DNA of 64,000 bases from NCBI RefSeq assembly GCF_900890705.1, contig NZ_CAAHFH010000001.1, positions 3,658,001-3,722,000 on the forward strand, given 5' to 3'. This DNA is from Pontiella sulfatireligans. Lineage in GTDB: Bacteria; Verrucomicrobiota; Kiritimatiellia; Kiritimatiellales; Pontiellaceae. A model generated the notes under the pieces. It was not told the DNA's origin. It was given only the letters and a program-made list of their open reading frames with translations, and made no database searches. This document shows positions 25,452 through 33,900 of the stretch, piece by piece. Within the stretch, counting starts at the first letter, position 1; each line of letters starts with the position of its first letter. The position numbers and the translations under genes are program-made.

Positions 25452-25646
25452 CTACTGGTCGTCTTTGGTTTCAATGGGATCGGGTCGGGTGCCCTCTTCC
25501 TGTCCCTTGCGGAACTCGCCGAGGCTCTTGCCCAACGAACGCGAGAGTTCGGGAAGACGCTTGGCGCCGAACAGCAACAGAATGGCCAAAAACACGATCA
25601 CCATCTCGCTGCCGCCGGGCATACCCATAAAGGCCAATGTATTCAT
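25452..25646 (-). CDS. tatA: TatA/TatE-like twin-arginine translocase component
   Basis: From the ATG at 25646 the protein is 64 residues: a short N-terminus with GGSEMVIVFLAILLLFGAKRLPEL (one membrane span and the conserved FG-x-x-x-LPEL hinge) and an amphipathic helix SRSLGKSLGEFRKG. This is the standard TatA layout, forming the pore part of the Tat system that exports folded proteins. No tatB or tatC is nearby. Its place in an operon with an Fe-S/hydrogenase-like complex is suggestive, since Tat commonly exports cofactor-bearing partners. Confidence 0.88.
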   Translation of the reverse strand: MNTLAFMGMPGGSEMVIVFLAILLLFGAKRLPELSRSLGKSLGEFRKGQEEGTRPDPIETKDDQ

Positions 25647-25684
25647 AATGTTTTCTTTCGTTTTCCAATGACTGGAACAATGTC

Positions 25685-26527
25685 CTACTTGATGACCTTG
25701 CGGGTCTGACGCATCAGGGCGCTCCAAAGCGCCTCTTCGCTATCGGCGGCAAGCAGCGCCTCGCGCGCCTCTTTTTCGCGGAAGATTTGCGAAAGGCCGG
25801 AGATGAGCTTGAGATAAAACGCGCTGGTGGCCGTCGGGATGACCATGAAGAAAAAGAGGCGCGTAAGCGTCCGGCCCGGGCCGCCGAAATGAATGCCCTT
25901 CTTATGCACGCCGAGCGCCATCGTCAGGCCGCCGCCTTCGACGCCGCGGACGTGCGGAAAAGCCATGCCGCTGTCGACCGCCGTACTGATGATGGTCTCG
26001 CGTTGAAGCGCCATTTCTAGAAGCTGGCCGCCATCGAACACAAACCCCTCCTGCTGCATCCGGCTGCACAACTGGCCGAGCGCCTCTTCGGGCGTATCCC
26101 CCGTAAGCGGAGAAACCATCAGCGACTGCGCGGAAAACCGGGCGAGGCCGATCTTGCGCTTTTCGCCGTAAACCCGGCTGGCATGCTCGCGGGCAACAAT
26201 CTCCGACGGACAATAGAGATAGCGCGTGCAGTTCAGGCAGCGGTGCAGCTCGTCCGCATGGCGAATCTCGTTGATCAAGCTTGCACTCACCCCCATGCCG
26301 CAACCGGTGCAGTGCCCGTCGACAAACGGCACAACCGCTTCGGGATGTTTCTTCAACAGACGGTTTAGATGACTATTGATCGCCTGCGGGAGGTCTGCGC
26401 TAAGCTGTGCAATATTTTTGTCAAGCGCATCAAGAGGAGCCTGGGGCATAACGACTTTTTTCTGCATCCGCGCCACAATAAGTTCCTGCAGCTGAATGAG
26501 CTGGTTAATGAGTTTTCGGTTGGTCAT
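25685..26527 (-). CDS. Zinc-finger/EIIA (PTS-type) fusion protein
   Basis: The 280-residue protein has an N-terminal coiled region. A C4 zinc site follows (CTGCG at residues 73-77 and CLNC at 97-100), of the kind seen in CdsZ-like proteins. The C-terminal EIIA type-2 (PtsN-like) domain (about 125-280) has SGMAFPHVRGVE with the phospho-acceptor His at about residue 192. EIIA of this class acts as a phosphorylation-dependent regulator rather than a transporter when no EIIB/EIIC is present, as here. It directly follows the hydrogenase-like small subunit gene, the fourth EIIA protein in the operon. Confidence 0.82.
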   Translation of the reverse strand: MTNRKLINQLIQLQELIVARMQKKVVMPQAPLDALDKNIAQLSADLPQAINSHLNRLLKKHPEAVVPFVDGHCTGCGMGVSASLINEIRHADELHRCLNCTRYLYCPSEIVAREHASRVYGEKRKIGLARFSAQSLMVSPLTGDTPEEALGQLCSRMQQEGFVFDGGQLLEMALQRETIISTAVDSGMAFPHVRGVEGGGLTMALGVHKKGIHFGGPGRTLTRLFFFMVIPTATSAFYLKLISGLSQIFREKEAREALLAADSEEALWSALMRQTRKVIK

Positions 26528-26541
26528 TTTTAGTTCTCCTG

Positions 26542-27327
26542 TTAAACAGTGGTTTTATAGTCGTCCACGCGCCCGAGAAGGCGCAGCAGACCATCGAGGA
26601 TGGTAAGCGGATGCGGCGGGCATCCGGGAATATACAGATCGACGGGCAGCACCGAATCCACGCCGTTGTTGACCTCGGCATGGTCGATAAAGGGCCCGCC
26701 GGAGATCGCGCAGGAACCGACGGCAATGACGACCTTGGGTTCGGGCATGGCGGCATAGGTGTCGAGCAGCGCCGCCTTCATGTTTTGCGTCACGGGGCCG
26801 GTGATGAGCAGACCATCGGCGTGACGAGGCGAGGCAACGTATTGGATCCCGAAACGGCCTAAGTCCCAGCCGACGGTGCCGAGCACGTTGACATCGGCCT
26901 CGCAGGCGCCGCAGCCGCCGGCACTTACCACGCGCAGCTTGAGCGAGCGGCCGAGCAGCCGCTTCATTTTTTTGCCGAGCTCTTCCGCCAGCACCAAAGC
27001 ATCGGCAGGTTCCAGTACGAGGTTTTCGTGTTCGCGGACAGCGAGACGGTAGTCGGTGCTGTGCGCGATGGCTTCCTGCGGGCAAGCTTGCACACAGTCG
27101 TTGCAAAAAATACATCGGCCCAGATCGATCACCGGCAGCTTGCCGTCGGCGATGGCGACGGCGTTGGTCGGGCAGGCTTCGGCACAGGCGCGACAGCCCT
27201 CGACGCAACGGGCTGTATCGATCTCGGGGCGGCCGCGGAAACGGTCGGGCACGGGGGGCGGCGGGGCATCGGGGAAGCGGATGGTGCGGTGCTTCTGGTG
27301 GATTCGGGCTTGCAGGATATCAAACAT
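26542..27327 (-). CDS. Ehr/hydrogenase-4-type small subunit fused to a ferredoxin domain
   Basis: The 261-residue protein joins two parts that are usually separate (HycF/HyfH-like and HycG/HyfI-like). The N-terminus (about 35-90) has two 4Fe-4S motifs: Cys41-45-48-52 and Cys72-75-78-82 (CIFCNDCVQACP). The C-terminus (about 130-255) is NuoB-like with GGCGACEADVN, VGSCAISGG and IPGCPPHP, so all ligands for the N2-type cluster are present. It passes electrons to the large subunit encoded 14 bases upstream. Full cluster ligation suggests a working electron-transfer subunit even though the large subunit lacks nickel ligands. Confidence 0.9.
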   Translation of the reverse strand: MFDILQARIHQKHRTIRFPDAPPPPVPDRFRGRPEIDTARCVEGCRACAEACPTNAVAIADGKLPVIDLGRCIFCNDCVQACPQEAIAHSTDYRLAVREHENLVLEPADALVLAEELGKKMKRLLGRSLKLRVVSAGGCGACEADVNVLGTVGWDLGRFGIQYVASPRHADGLLITGPVTQNMKAALLDTYAAMPEPKVVIAVGSCAISGGPFIDHAEVNNGVDSVLPVDLYIPGCPPHPLTILDGLLRLLGRVDDYKTTV

Positions 27328-27341
27328 GGTTTCGGTCTCCG

Positions 27342-28874
27342 TTACAGGTCATGGCCGCAATAGGAAAGATTGAAGCTCTTGTTGCAGAGCGGAAAGTCGG
27401 AAATCTGCTGGTCGCGCAGGGCGTAGGCCAGCCCAGCCCAGTTGTGGAACGAAGGATCCGTTACCTTGTAGCGCCGGAACTTTCCCTGCGCATCGGTGAG
27501 CGCCACGTGGCAGAGCTCGCCGCGCCACCCTTCGATCAGCGAAACCGCTAGATGCCCCGGTTTGAGCGGCCCGGTTACCGCACGAACATCGCCGGCGGGC
27601 AAGGCATGGAGCTGATCGCGGATGAAGGTGATCGAATGCTTGATTTCCAGCCAGCGGACAAACGCGCGCCCGAAGACATCGCCGGAGTTCCAGGTGGGGA
27701 GCGGGAGTTGCGCAAAACGGTAGATGCCGGAGGGATGGTCGTGCCGGACATCGCGCTCCAGTCCGGCCGCCCGTGCCGCCGGGCCCACGATGCCCAACTC
27801 GCGGCAGACGTCCGCCGGCAGCAGGCCGATGCCCTCGAACCGGGCCAGCACCGAGGGGGTGTCGAACAGCAGTTCAATGGCGCTGGCCGCATCCTTTTCG
27901 CCAGCCTCCAACCGCGTCAGCAGATCTTCAATTCCAGCGTCGTCAAGATCGTATCCCGCACCGCCGGGGCGGAGCATGCCGCGCCCGAAGCGGTTGCCGC
28001 AGAGCACGGCGGTCATGTTGAGAAAGTCGCCGCGGATGCGGCCGCAATACGATGCGGTCGGCAAAAAGCCGGCGTCGCCGGAAAGCGCACCGAGATCCCC
28101 AATGTGGTTGGCGAGGCGTTCGAATTCCAGCGCAATGCCGCGCAGCGCCTGGGCCCGCACGGTTTTCCTGCAGCCAGAAAGCGCTTCGACCACTTGGCAG
28201 TAGGCCGTGGAATGGCCGATGGCGGTGTCGCCGCATAGGTTTTCAGCATAATGTAGGGCGCGCTTGGCGGGTTGTTCCACCAAGGCTTTTTCGACGCCGC
28301 GGTGCTGGTAGCCCAGCGCGATTTCGAGATGGAACACGTGTTCGCCGTGGCACTGGAAGCGGAAGTGGCCGGGTTCGATGACGCCGGCATGGACGGGGCC
28401 GACGGCGACCTCGTGGATTTCGTCGCCCTCCACGCGGTAGAAGTCGCCGGAGCCGGGAACGATCGGCTGGTTTCCAGGCCGGTTCCAGGCATCGCGACCG
28501 GGGCGCCAGGAGGCCTGGTAGCGCACGGGCTTGAGCCACGGGTGCCCCTCCGGGCGGACGCCGAACTGCTCGGCGATTTCTCGCTCGAACAGGTGGACCT
28601 GATTGCAGTCGGGGGTCATGGAGGGGAATGAATTGCCCTCGATGCTGGTGGATAGGATATTCAGTTGCCCATCTTCGTCGTTGGCGAGCACCATCAGCAG
28701 GTCGATGCCGCCGAGCTCGCCGGCATCGTAACCGAAGAACGAGGCCACGCGCTGCCCGCCTTCGACGGCACCCGATGCAATGCGCTGGAACGCGGCCAGA
28801 TCGTGCCGGGGAATTTTTTCGAGCGCAACAGCCTCGCCGTTTCTGGTCGTCAACAATTCAGATGGAGCGGTCAT
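27342..28874 (-). CDS. Ehr large subunit (NiFe hydrogenase-like, NuoCD-type) lacking nickel CxxC motifs
   Basis: The 510-residue protein has a NuoC-like N-terminus (about 25-135, QVHLFEREIAEQFGVRPEGHPW) and a NuoD/HycE-like body (GEHVFHLEIALGYQHRGVEKALV). Group 4 [NiFe] hydrogenases have an RVCGICGFAHS block; here the position reads ENLCGDTAIGHSTAYC, so the second cysteine is Thr217. The C-terminal DPCxxC reads DPSFHN (about 473-478), also lost. The active site therefore cannot bind Ni-Fe in the known way. This is the mark of Ehr (energy-converting hydrogenase-related) complexes, related to complex I. Substrate unknown. Confidence 0.9.
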   Translation of the reverse strand: MTAPSELLTTRNGEAVALEKIPRHDLAAFQRIASGAVEGGQRVASFFGYDAGELGGIDLLMVLANDEDGQLNILSTSIEGNSFPSMTPDCNQVHLFEREIAEQFGVRPEGHPWLKPVRYQASWRPGRDAWNRPGNQPIVPGSGDFYRVEGDEIHEVAVGPVHAGVIEPGHFRFQCHGEHVFHLEIALGYQHRGVEKALVEQPAKRALHYAENLCGDTAIGHSTAYCQVVEALSGCRKTVRAQALRGIALEFERLANHIGDLGALSGDAGFLPTASYCGRIRGDFLNMTAVLCGNRFGRGMLRPGGAGYDLDDAGIEDLLTRLEAGEKDAASAIELLFDTPSVLARFEGIGLLPADVCRELGIVGPAARAAGLERDVRHDHPSGIYRFAQLPLPTWNSGDVFGRAFVRWLEIKHSITFIRDQLHALPAGDVRAVTGPLKPGHLAVSLIEGWRGELCHVALTDAQGKFRRYKVTDPSFHNWAGLAYALRDQQISDFPLCNKSFNLSYCGHDL

Positions 28875-30310
28875 GGTTGTACCTCCAGGAAATCAACTGC
28901 GTTATGCAAAAGGTTGCTTAGCGGCGCAGGAATATGCAAACCCAAAAGCAGCACCAGCCCGAGCAGAACGATCGGCGGGGCGACGGTGAGCAGCCCTTCG
29001 CGGAAAACGGGTTGCGGAGCGGCCCCGGATGCCGGCTCGCGGTTCTGGACGACCTTCAACACGGTGGCGCCCATGCCGATAAAGATGACCAGCAGCAGGA
29101 GCAGGAACAAGCCGCTCGCGACATAGTGCCCGGTTGCAAACCCGGCGTTCAGAATCGAAAACTCGCTGATGAACGGACCGAACGGCGGCGAGCCGATGAT
29201 GGCGATAAAGCCGGCGAGGAACAACGTGCCGGACAGGGGCAGCCGCCGCAGCGCACCGCTTACCTCGTCGGTGTTTTTACTCCCGTAAGCGTGGTAGATG
29301 TTGCCGGCGGAAAGGAACAACAGGCCTTTGGTGACACCGTGGGCCACCACATGCAAAAGCGTACCGAACAGGGCGACTCCGCCGATGCCGATACCCAGCG
29401 CAAGGATGCCCATGTGCTCGATGCTGGAATAGGCGAGCATGCGCTTGAAGTCCTTTTGCCCCACCATGAACACCCCGGCCACCGCCATGGAAAACAAGCC
29501 CATGAAAATAAGAATCGGGGTAACAAACGCCGCATCGCCAGCGGCCAGGCAGAGATGGTAGACCCGCAGGATCGCCAAGAAAGCGCAGACCAGCAGCGCC
29601 CCGGAAAACATGGCAGAGACCGGCGCGGGGGCTTCGCTATGCGCCTCCGGCAGCCAAGTATGCATCGGGGCCAGCCCCATCTTGGTGCCATAGCCGACGA
29701 GCATCAGCACAAACGCCGCGTGGAGCCAGGGCTTGGACAAATGGGGCGCTTGCTGCAGGAGCTCCTCGAAGACCAGGGTGGGGTTGATCCCGGCGTGCAG
29801 CGAGGCGTAGGCGAGAAAGAAGGAACCGAGCAACGCCAACGCGATGCCCACGGAGCAGATCACCAGGTATTTCCAAGTGGCTTCGATGCTGCGCGGGGTG
29901 TGCTCGAAGTAGACGAGCGGGGCACTGACCAGCGTGGTGGCCTCAATCGCCACCCACATGATCCCGAGATGGTGCGACCAGGTGACCAGCGTCATCACGC
30001 CCAGAAAGGCGCTGAAGCAAACGCAGAACACCCGGTTGGAACGGGTATGGCTATTCTTGAGATAACCGACGGCATGGATTGAGCAGAAGAAGAAGAGCAG
30101 GCTGACCACGAGCAGAACAATTTTGCCGAGCGGATCAAGCACCAGCCAGGTCGTCGTGGCCACCTGCCCGGGGCGTGCCAGCACCAGAAACGTCAGTCCC
30201 AGATGCAGGGTTCCCGTAACGGGCAGCAGCCACGGGCGCAGCCGGTCGGAGGGTACGACCGCCGCAACGGCAGCCATGAACAACGGAAGGAAAATCAGTA
30301 CGAAAGCCAT
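28871..30310 (-). CDS. HyfF/NuoN-like ion-conducting membrane subunit
   Basis: The 479-residue protein has about 14 membrane spans and the proton_antipo_M core: GYGTKMGLAPMHTWLPEAHSEAPAPVSAMFSG with the conserved Lys and His, and FKRMLAYSSIEHMGILALGIG. It is one of three antiporter-type subunits in the complex and would translocate H+ or Na+ coupled to the peripheral arm. Its stop overlaps the start of the large subunit gene by four bases (ATGA), so translation is coupled. Confidence 0.92.
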   Translation of the reverse strand: MAFVLIFLPLFMAAVAAVVPSDRLRPWLLPVTGTLHLGLTFLVLARPGQVATTTWLVLDPLGKIVLLVVSLLFFFCSIHAVGYLKNSHTRSNRVFCVCFSAFLGVMTLVTWSHHLGIMWVAIEATTLVSAPLVYFEHTPRSIEATWKYLVICSVGIALALLGSFFLAYASLHAGINPTLVFEELLQQAPHLSKPWLHAAFVLMLVGYGTKMGLAPMHTWLPEAHSEAPAPVSAMFSGALLVCAFLAILRVYHLCLAAGDAAFVTPILIFMGLFSMAVAGVFMVGQKDFKRMLAYSSIEHMGILALGIGIGGVALFGTLLHVVAHGVTKGLLFLSAGNIYHAYGSKNTDEVSGALRRLPLSGTLFLAGFIAIIGSPPFGPFISEFSILNAGFATGHYVASGLFLLLLLVIFIGMGATVLKVVQNREPASGAAPQPVFREGLLTVAPPIVLLGLVLLLGLHIPAPLSNLLHNAVDFLEVQP

Positions 30311-30316
30311 GGGTCT

Positions 30317-30958
30317 TCACTCCTTGAGTGCAACCAGTCGGCGGGTATCCAAAGAGGAGAACGCCTGATTGATATGGTTGATGATGATGCAGATGACAAA
30401 AACAGCGACGAACAGGTCCAATAGAACCCCGAGCTCAACGACCAGCGGCATGGCTCCCATCAGCAGCATGCCGAAAATATAGATGCCGTTTTCGAGCACC
30501 AGATAGCCCATTACCTGCGTGATGGCCTTAGCCCGGGTCGTGAGCAGAATAAAGCCGACAAAGATGGTGGCCAACGAAGCCGGCACCAATAGCGGCGTGG
30601 TGTGCGCACTCGCCAGCGGCAGCGATTTGGAAAAGAGCAGCGCAAACCCGGTGGCCAGCGCGCCCAGCAGCATGGAAGGAAGAAAACCGATCAACGGCTC
30701 CATCTCACGTTTAATCTGCACATCGCGCATGGCCCGGATCATCATGAAAGGGATAATCCCGCCCTTCAGCAAAATCGTCCCGCCCGAAGCCAGGAGCAGC
30801 CGCCACCCCAGATGCCCTTCAATCAAAAACGGCATAAGGCCCAGCAGCACCCCTTGCAGACTCACGATCTTGATGACCGTGACCAAGCGGCTGGTGCCCA
30901 GCGCGAACAGGTTCAGCGCCAGCACAACCACCAGCAATGCATTCAATAGCGGATTCAT
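30317..30958 (-). CDS. HyfE-like membrane subunit (NuoK-like)
   Basis: The 213-residue protein is almost entirely membrane-embedded (six or seven spans) and matches HyfE, whose C-terminal half is related to NuoK: VMGYLVLENGIYIFGMLL contains the conserved in-membrane glutamate. In the complex it links the antiporter-type subunits to the quinone/large-subunit region. It sits between the HyfC- and HyfF-like genes with gaps of 6 bases each side, the standard hyf order. Confidence 0.88.
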   Translation of the reverse strand: MNPLLNALLVVVLALNLFALGTSRLVTVIKIVSLQGVLLGLMPFLIEGHLGWRLLLASGGTILLKGGIIPFMMIRAMRDVQIKREMEPLIGFLPSMLLGALATGFALLFSKSLPLASAHTTPLLVPASLATIFVGFILLTTRAKAITQVMGYLVLENGIYIFGMLLMGAMPLVVELGVLLDLFVAVFVICIIINHINQAFSSLDTRRLVALKE

Positions 30959-30964
30959 AATTTT

Positions 30965-31873
30965 TTACCTCACAAGCAAAACAAAACCAAACGCACAAAA
31001 CAGGATGGCAGCAATCAACAAGTACGGAACATGGCGCATCTGCAGACGGGCCATAATTGACTCAACCACTCCTATCGCAACCGCAACGCCGAGCATTTCA
31101 ACCATAAACAGGCTCCAATCCAACAACGCATACCCGCTCTGGAACGGAAAGAGGATATGCAGCAATACCGCACTCAAAACAAACAGTTTGACCGAAGCTC
31201 CGTAGAGAATCAGCCCCAGCAGCGGACCGCTGTGGTCGAGCACCATCGCTTCGTGGATCATCGTCAGTTCCAGATGCGTATTCGGGTCGTCAACCGGGAT
31301 GCGGCTGTTTTCCGCCAGCAGCACAATGAACATTCCAATCGCCACCAGCACGAGCGAGGCGGCGGCCCCCTGGATGCCGACCGTCAGCGGCGCGTGCAGC
31401 AGATCGCCGAGGATTAGTGTGCCGGACATTTTGGCCAACACCAGCAAAGCAAAGAACAACACAGGTTCGGACAGGCAGGCAAAGGTGACTTCGCGGGCGG
31501 CGCCCATGCCCTCGAACGGCGATCCGGTGTCGAGCGCCGCCGCCGTGGTGAAGAAGCGGCCGACGGCGAGCAGATAGGCAAACAGGATCAGGTCGCCGGT
31601 AAAAGAGATTGGCGATTGGAACGGGCCGAGCGGCACCAGCAGCCCGGCCATGACGATGCCCGTGAGCGAGATGACCGGCGCGGCGACAAAAATCCAGGTG
31701 GTGGTCTGGCTGATCACGACGTCCTTGCGGGCGAGCTTGATCAAATCGTAGTAGTTCTGCAGCAGCGGCAATCCTTTGCGACCGGCAAAGAGCGCCTTGG
31801 TTTTGTTGATGACCCCGAGCAAGAGCGGCGGCATGGCCAGCATCAACACAAAATGGACAAGTAGATTAATCAT
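30965..31873 (-). CDS. HyfC/HycD-like membrane subunit (NuoH-like)
   Basis: From the ATG at 31873 the protein is 302 residues with about eight membrane spans and the NuoH family signatures GSPFEGMGAAREV and AENSRIPVDDPNTHLELTMIHEAM. This subunit anchors the peripheral arm to the membrane. The frame is open 22 codons further upstream, but that part lies in the preceding gene's coding end and gives no sensible start. It overlaps nothing and follows the second NuoL-like gene by 13 bases. Confidence 0.93.
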   Translation of the reverse strand: MINLLVHFVLMLAMPPLLLGVINKTKALFAGRKGLPLLQNYYDLIKLARKDVVISQTTTWIFVAAPVISLTGIVMAGLLVPLGPFQSPISFTGDLILFAYLLAVGRFFTTAAALDTGSPFEGMGAAREVTFACLSEPVLFFALLVLAKMSGTLILGDLLHAPLTVGIQGAAASLVLVAIGMFIVLLAENSRIPVDDPNTHLELTMIHEAMVLDHSGPLLGLILYGASVKLFVLSAVLLHILFPFQSGYALLDWSLFMVEMLGVAVAIGVVESIMARLQMRHVPYLLIAAILFCAFGFVLLVR

Positions 31874-31886
31874 GGTTTCAATTCCT

Positions 31887-33899
31887 TTAAAAGCCCAGCT
31901 TCCCCCAGCCGAGCAAAAACACCAAAACGGCCAGCACATACAATAGATAGATCTGTATGCGGCCCTGCTGGAGCAGTCGCAGCTTCATCATATTCCGTCC
32001 GGCCTGCCGGAAAGCGGGCAGGATGACCCGCTCCAGCACGGGATCGGGAACCTCCGTCGAGAATTCGCTCTTGGCCGGAAACACCGACGAAATCGCGGGC
32101 CGCCGGAACCGGGGAAACAGCACCCAGCGGAAAAGAGAAACCAGCATTTCCCCGAAAGACGTGGCGGTGTATTGTATCCGCGGGGTGGCCAGCCCATAGC
32201 CGCAGCCCCAGGTGCCGACGAGAGCCGGTGCCTGCCGGACGATTTTCCGGCGAAGCAATACGAAGCCGCCGACCACAAGGACAATAAACACCATTGCCAT
32301 GCTGCTGATCCATTGGAAAGGCGCAGCCGAAGCGAGCTGAGGAATCGCCGGGGCGACCGGATCCATCCATTGCTCAACGGCGTTTTGGAGCAGTGGGAAA
32401 CCGAGCTGGGGCAGAATGCCGAGCACGACGCAGCCGCCAGCCAGCAGCATCATCGGATAGCGCATCAAACGCGAAGGATCGTGCGGTTGGCCATGGACGG
32501 GATGGCGGGGCGTTCCGAGGAATACGACACAGTAGATCTTCACAAAGCAGGCCAGCGCCAGCGCACCAATCACAGCCAGCGCCACGGCGGCCACCCCGAC
32601 CGGCCAGACGGTGCTGCTTCCGGCACCAACGCTGTGGAACAGACCGAGATAGATCAGCCATTCGCTGGCAAATCCGTTGAGCGGTGGAAGCCCGCAGATG
32701 GCCACGGCACCAAACAGGAAGAGTCCGGCGGTGACCGGCATGGACTTGGCCAATCCGCCCATCCGGTTCATATCGCGGGTATGCACCGCGTGCATGATGG
32801 CTCCGGAGTTGAGGAAAATGAGCGATTTAAAGAGGCTGTGGTTCCAGACGTGCAGCAGCGCCCCGCCGAGCCCCAGCAAGACAAAGTCGGCACGGTGGAG
32901 CGCCCGCCCGATCAGCGCGAGACCAATGCCCATCGTGATGATGCCGATGTTTTCAATGCTGCTATAGGCCATCAGGCGCTTGATATCGTTTTGGGCGATG
33001 GCAAAGACAATGCCGAGAATCCCGGTGATCGCGCCCAGACCCAGCACAACTTCCCCATTCCATAGTTCCGTGACCGGCAGCAAGGTCAGGACGCGCAGGA
33101 TTCCATAGATGCCCATTTTAAGCATCACGCCCGACATTACCGCCGACACATGGCTCGGCGCGTTGGCATGCGCGCCGGGCAGCCAGACATGCAGCGGCAT
33201 CAGCCCCGCCTTGAAACCGAACCCGATTATCGTCAGAACAAACAGCGTGGCGGCGATGCCCGTCGTTAGCGAACCGTCCACGACAGTGGAGAGCGCGAAG
33301 CCGCCCGAAACCTGCCGCAGCAAGGCAAACAGGGCCAGCAAACAGATGGTTCCCGCATGGGTTGCCACGAGATAGGTCCATCCGGCGCGGCGAACCTCGG
33401 CCTTTTCATCCTCCGCACCAGCCAGGAAGAAGGCGGCCATGGCCATGAGCTCCCAGGCAATTAAAAACAGAACCGAGTCGCGGGACAGTACCACCAGCGC
33501 CATGCCGCCAGCCAGCAAGCCGTAGAACAAGCCCAGTCCACGCCCGTTCTCCGGGTGCTCGCTTTGCCGCCAGTAGGAAAGGCCGTAGAAGGAACCCAGC
33601 ACGGGAATCGTGAAGACGGGAATCAGGAAGACCGCGCCCAGCGCATCCAGTCCGATGGAAAAATGCCCAGCGGGCAAGTGCCAATCCCAGACGATTGAGC
33701 TGGCCGGAGTTCCAAACGACGCCACGACCAGTCCCCACCAGCCAAGCACGCTGCCAATCAACATGAGGGCCGTGGTCAACCGTTGGGTCCATACGAACCT
33801 GCGGTCGAAAAAACAGGCCGGCAATCCACTGGCGATCATAATGATCGTCGCCGCAAAAATCAGAACCAAACCGTTATGTATTTCGTATTGCATGTTCAT
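31887..33899 (-). CDS. HyfB/NuoL-like antiporter subunit, second copy
   Basis: The 670-residue protein has about 16 membrane spans, the antiporter core ([34 protein letters not shown]) and the DIKRLMAYSSIENIGIITMG block. A C-terminal extension (MRYPMMLLAGGCVVLGILP ... ATPRIQYTATSFGEMLV) is typical of HyfB/hydrogenase-4 subunit B. It is 1 base away from the paralogous gene at 33901 and nearly the same length, so the pair probably arose by tandem duplication. Two NuoL-type subunits suggest more ions moved per electron than in standard Hyf. Confidence 0.93.
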   Translation of the reverse strand: MNMQYEIHNGLVLIFAATIIMIASGLPACFFDRRFVWTQRLTTALMLIGSVLGWWGLVVASFGTPASSIVWDWHLPAGHFSIGLDALGAVFLIPVFTIPVLGSFYGLSYWRQSEHPENGRGLGLFYGLLAGGMALVVLSRDSVLFLIAWELMAMAAFFLAGAEDEKAEVRRAGWTYLVATHAGTICLLALFALLRQVSGGFALSTVVDGSLTTGIAATLFVLTIIGFGFKAGLMPLHVWLPGAHANAPSHVSAVMSGVMLKMGIYGILRVLTLLPVTELWNGEVVLGLGAITGILGIVFAIAQNDIKRLMAYSSIENIGIITMGIGLALIGRALHRADFVLLGLGGALLHVWNHSLFKSLIFLNSGAIMHAVHTRDMNRMGGLAKSMPVTAGLFLFGAVAICGLPPLNGFASEWLIYLGLFHSVGAGSSTVWPVGVAAVALAVIGALALACFVKIYCVVFLGTPRHPVHGQPHDPSRLMRYPMMLLAGGCVVLGILPQLGFPLLQNAVEQWMDPVAPAIPQLASAAPFQWISSMAMVFIVLVVGGFVLLRRKIVRQAPALVGTWGCGYGLATPRIQYTATSFGEMLVSLFRWVLFPRFRRPAISSVFPAKSEFSTEVPDPVLERVILPAFRQAGRNMMKLRLLQQGRIQIYLLYVLAVLVFLLGWGKLGF

Positions 33900-33900
33900 C

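Noticed and set aside
27342..28874. Annotating the large subunit as an active [NiFe] hydrogenase.
   Set aside because: Both CxxC motifs needed for Ni-Fe binding are absent, so an H2-active site is not supported.
28934..30082. Plus-strand frame of 382 codons over the HyfF-like gene.
   Set aside because: Gln/His/Asp-rich antisense shadow of a membrane protein gene.
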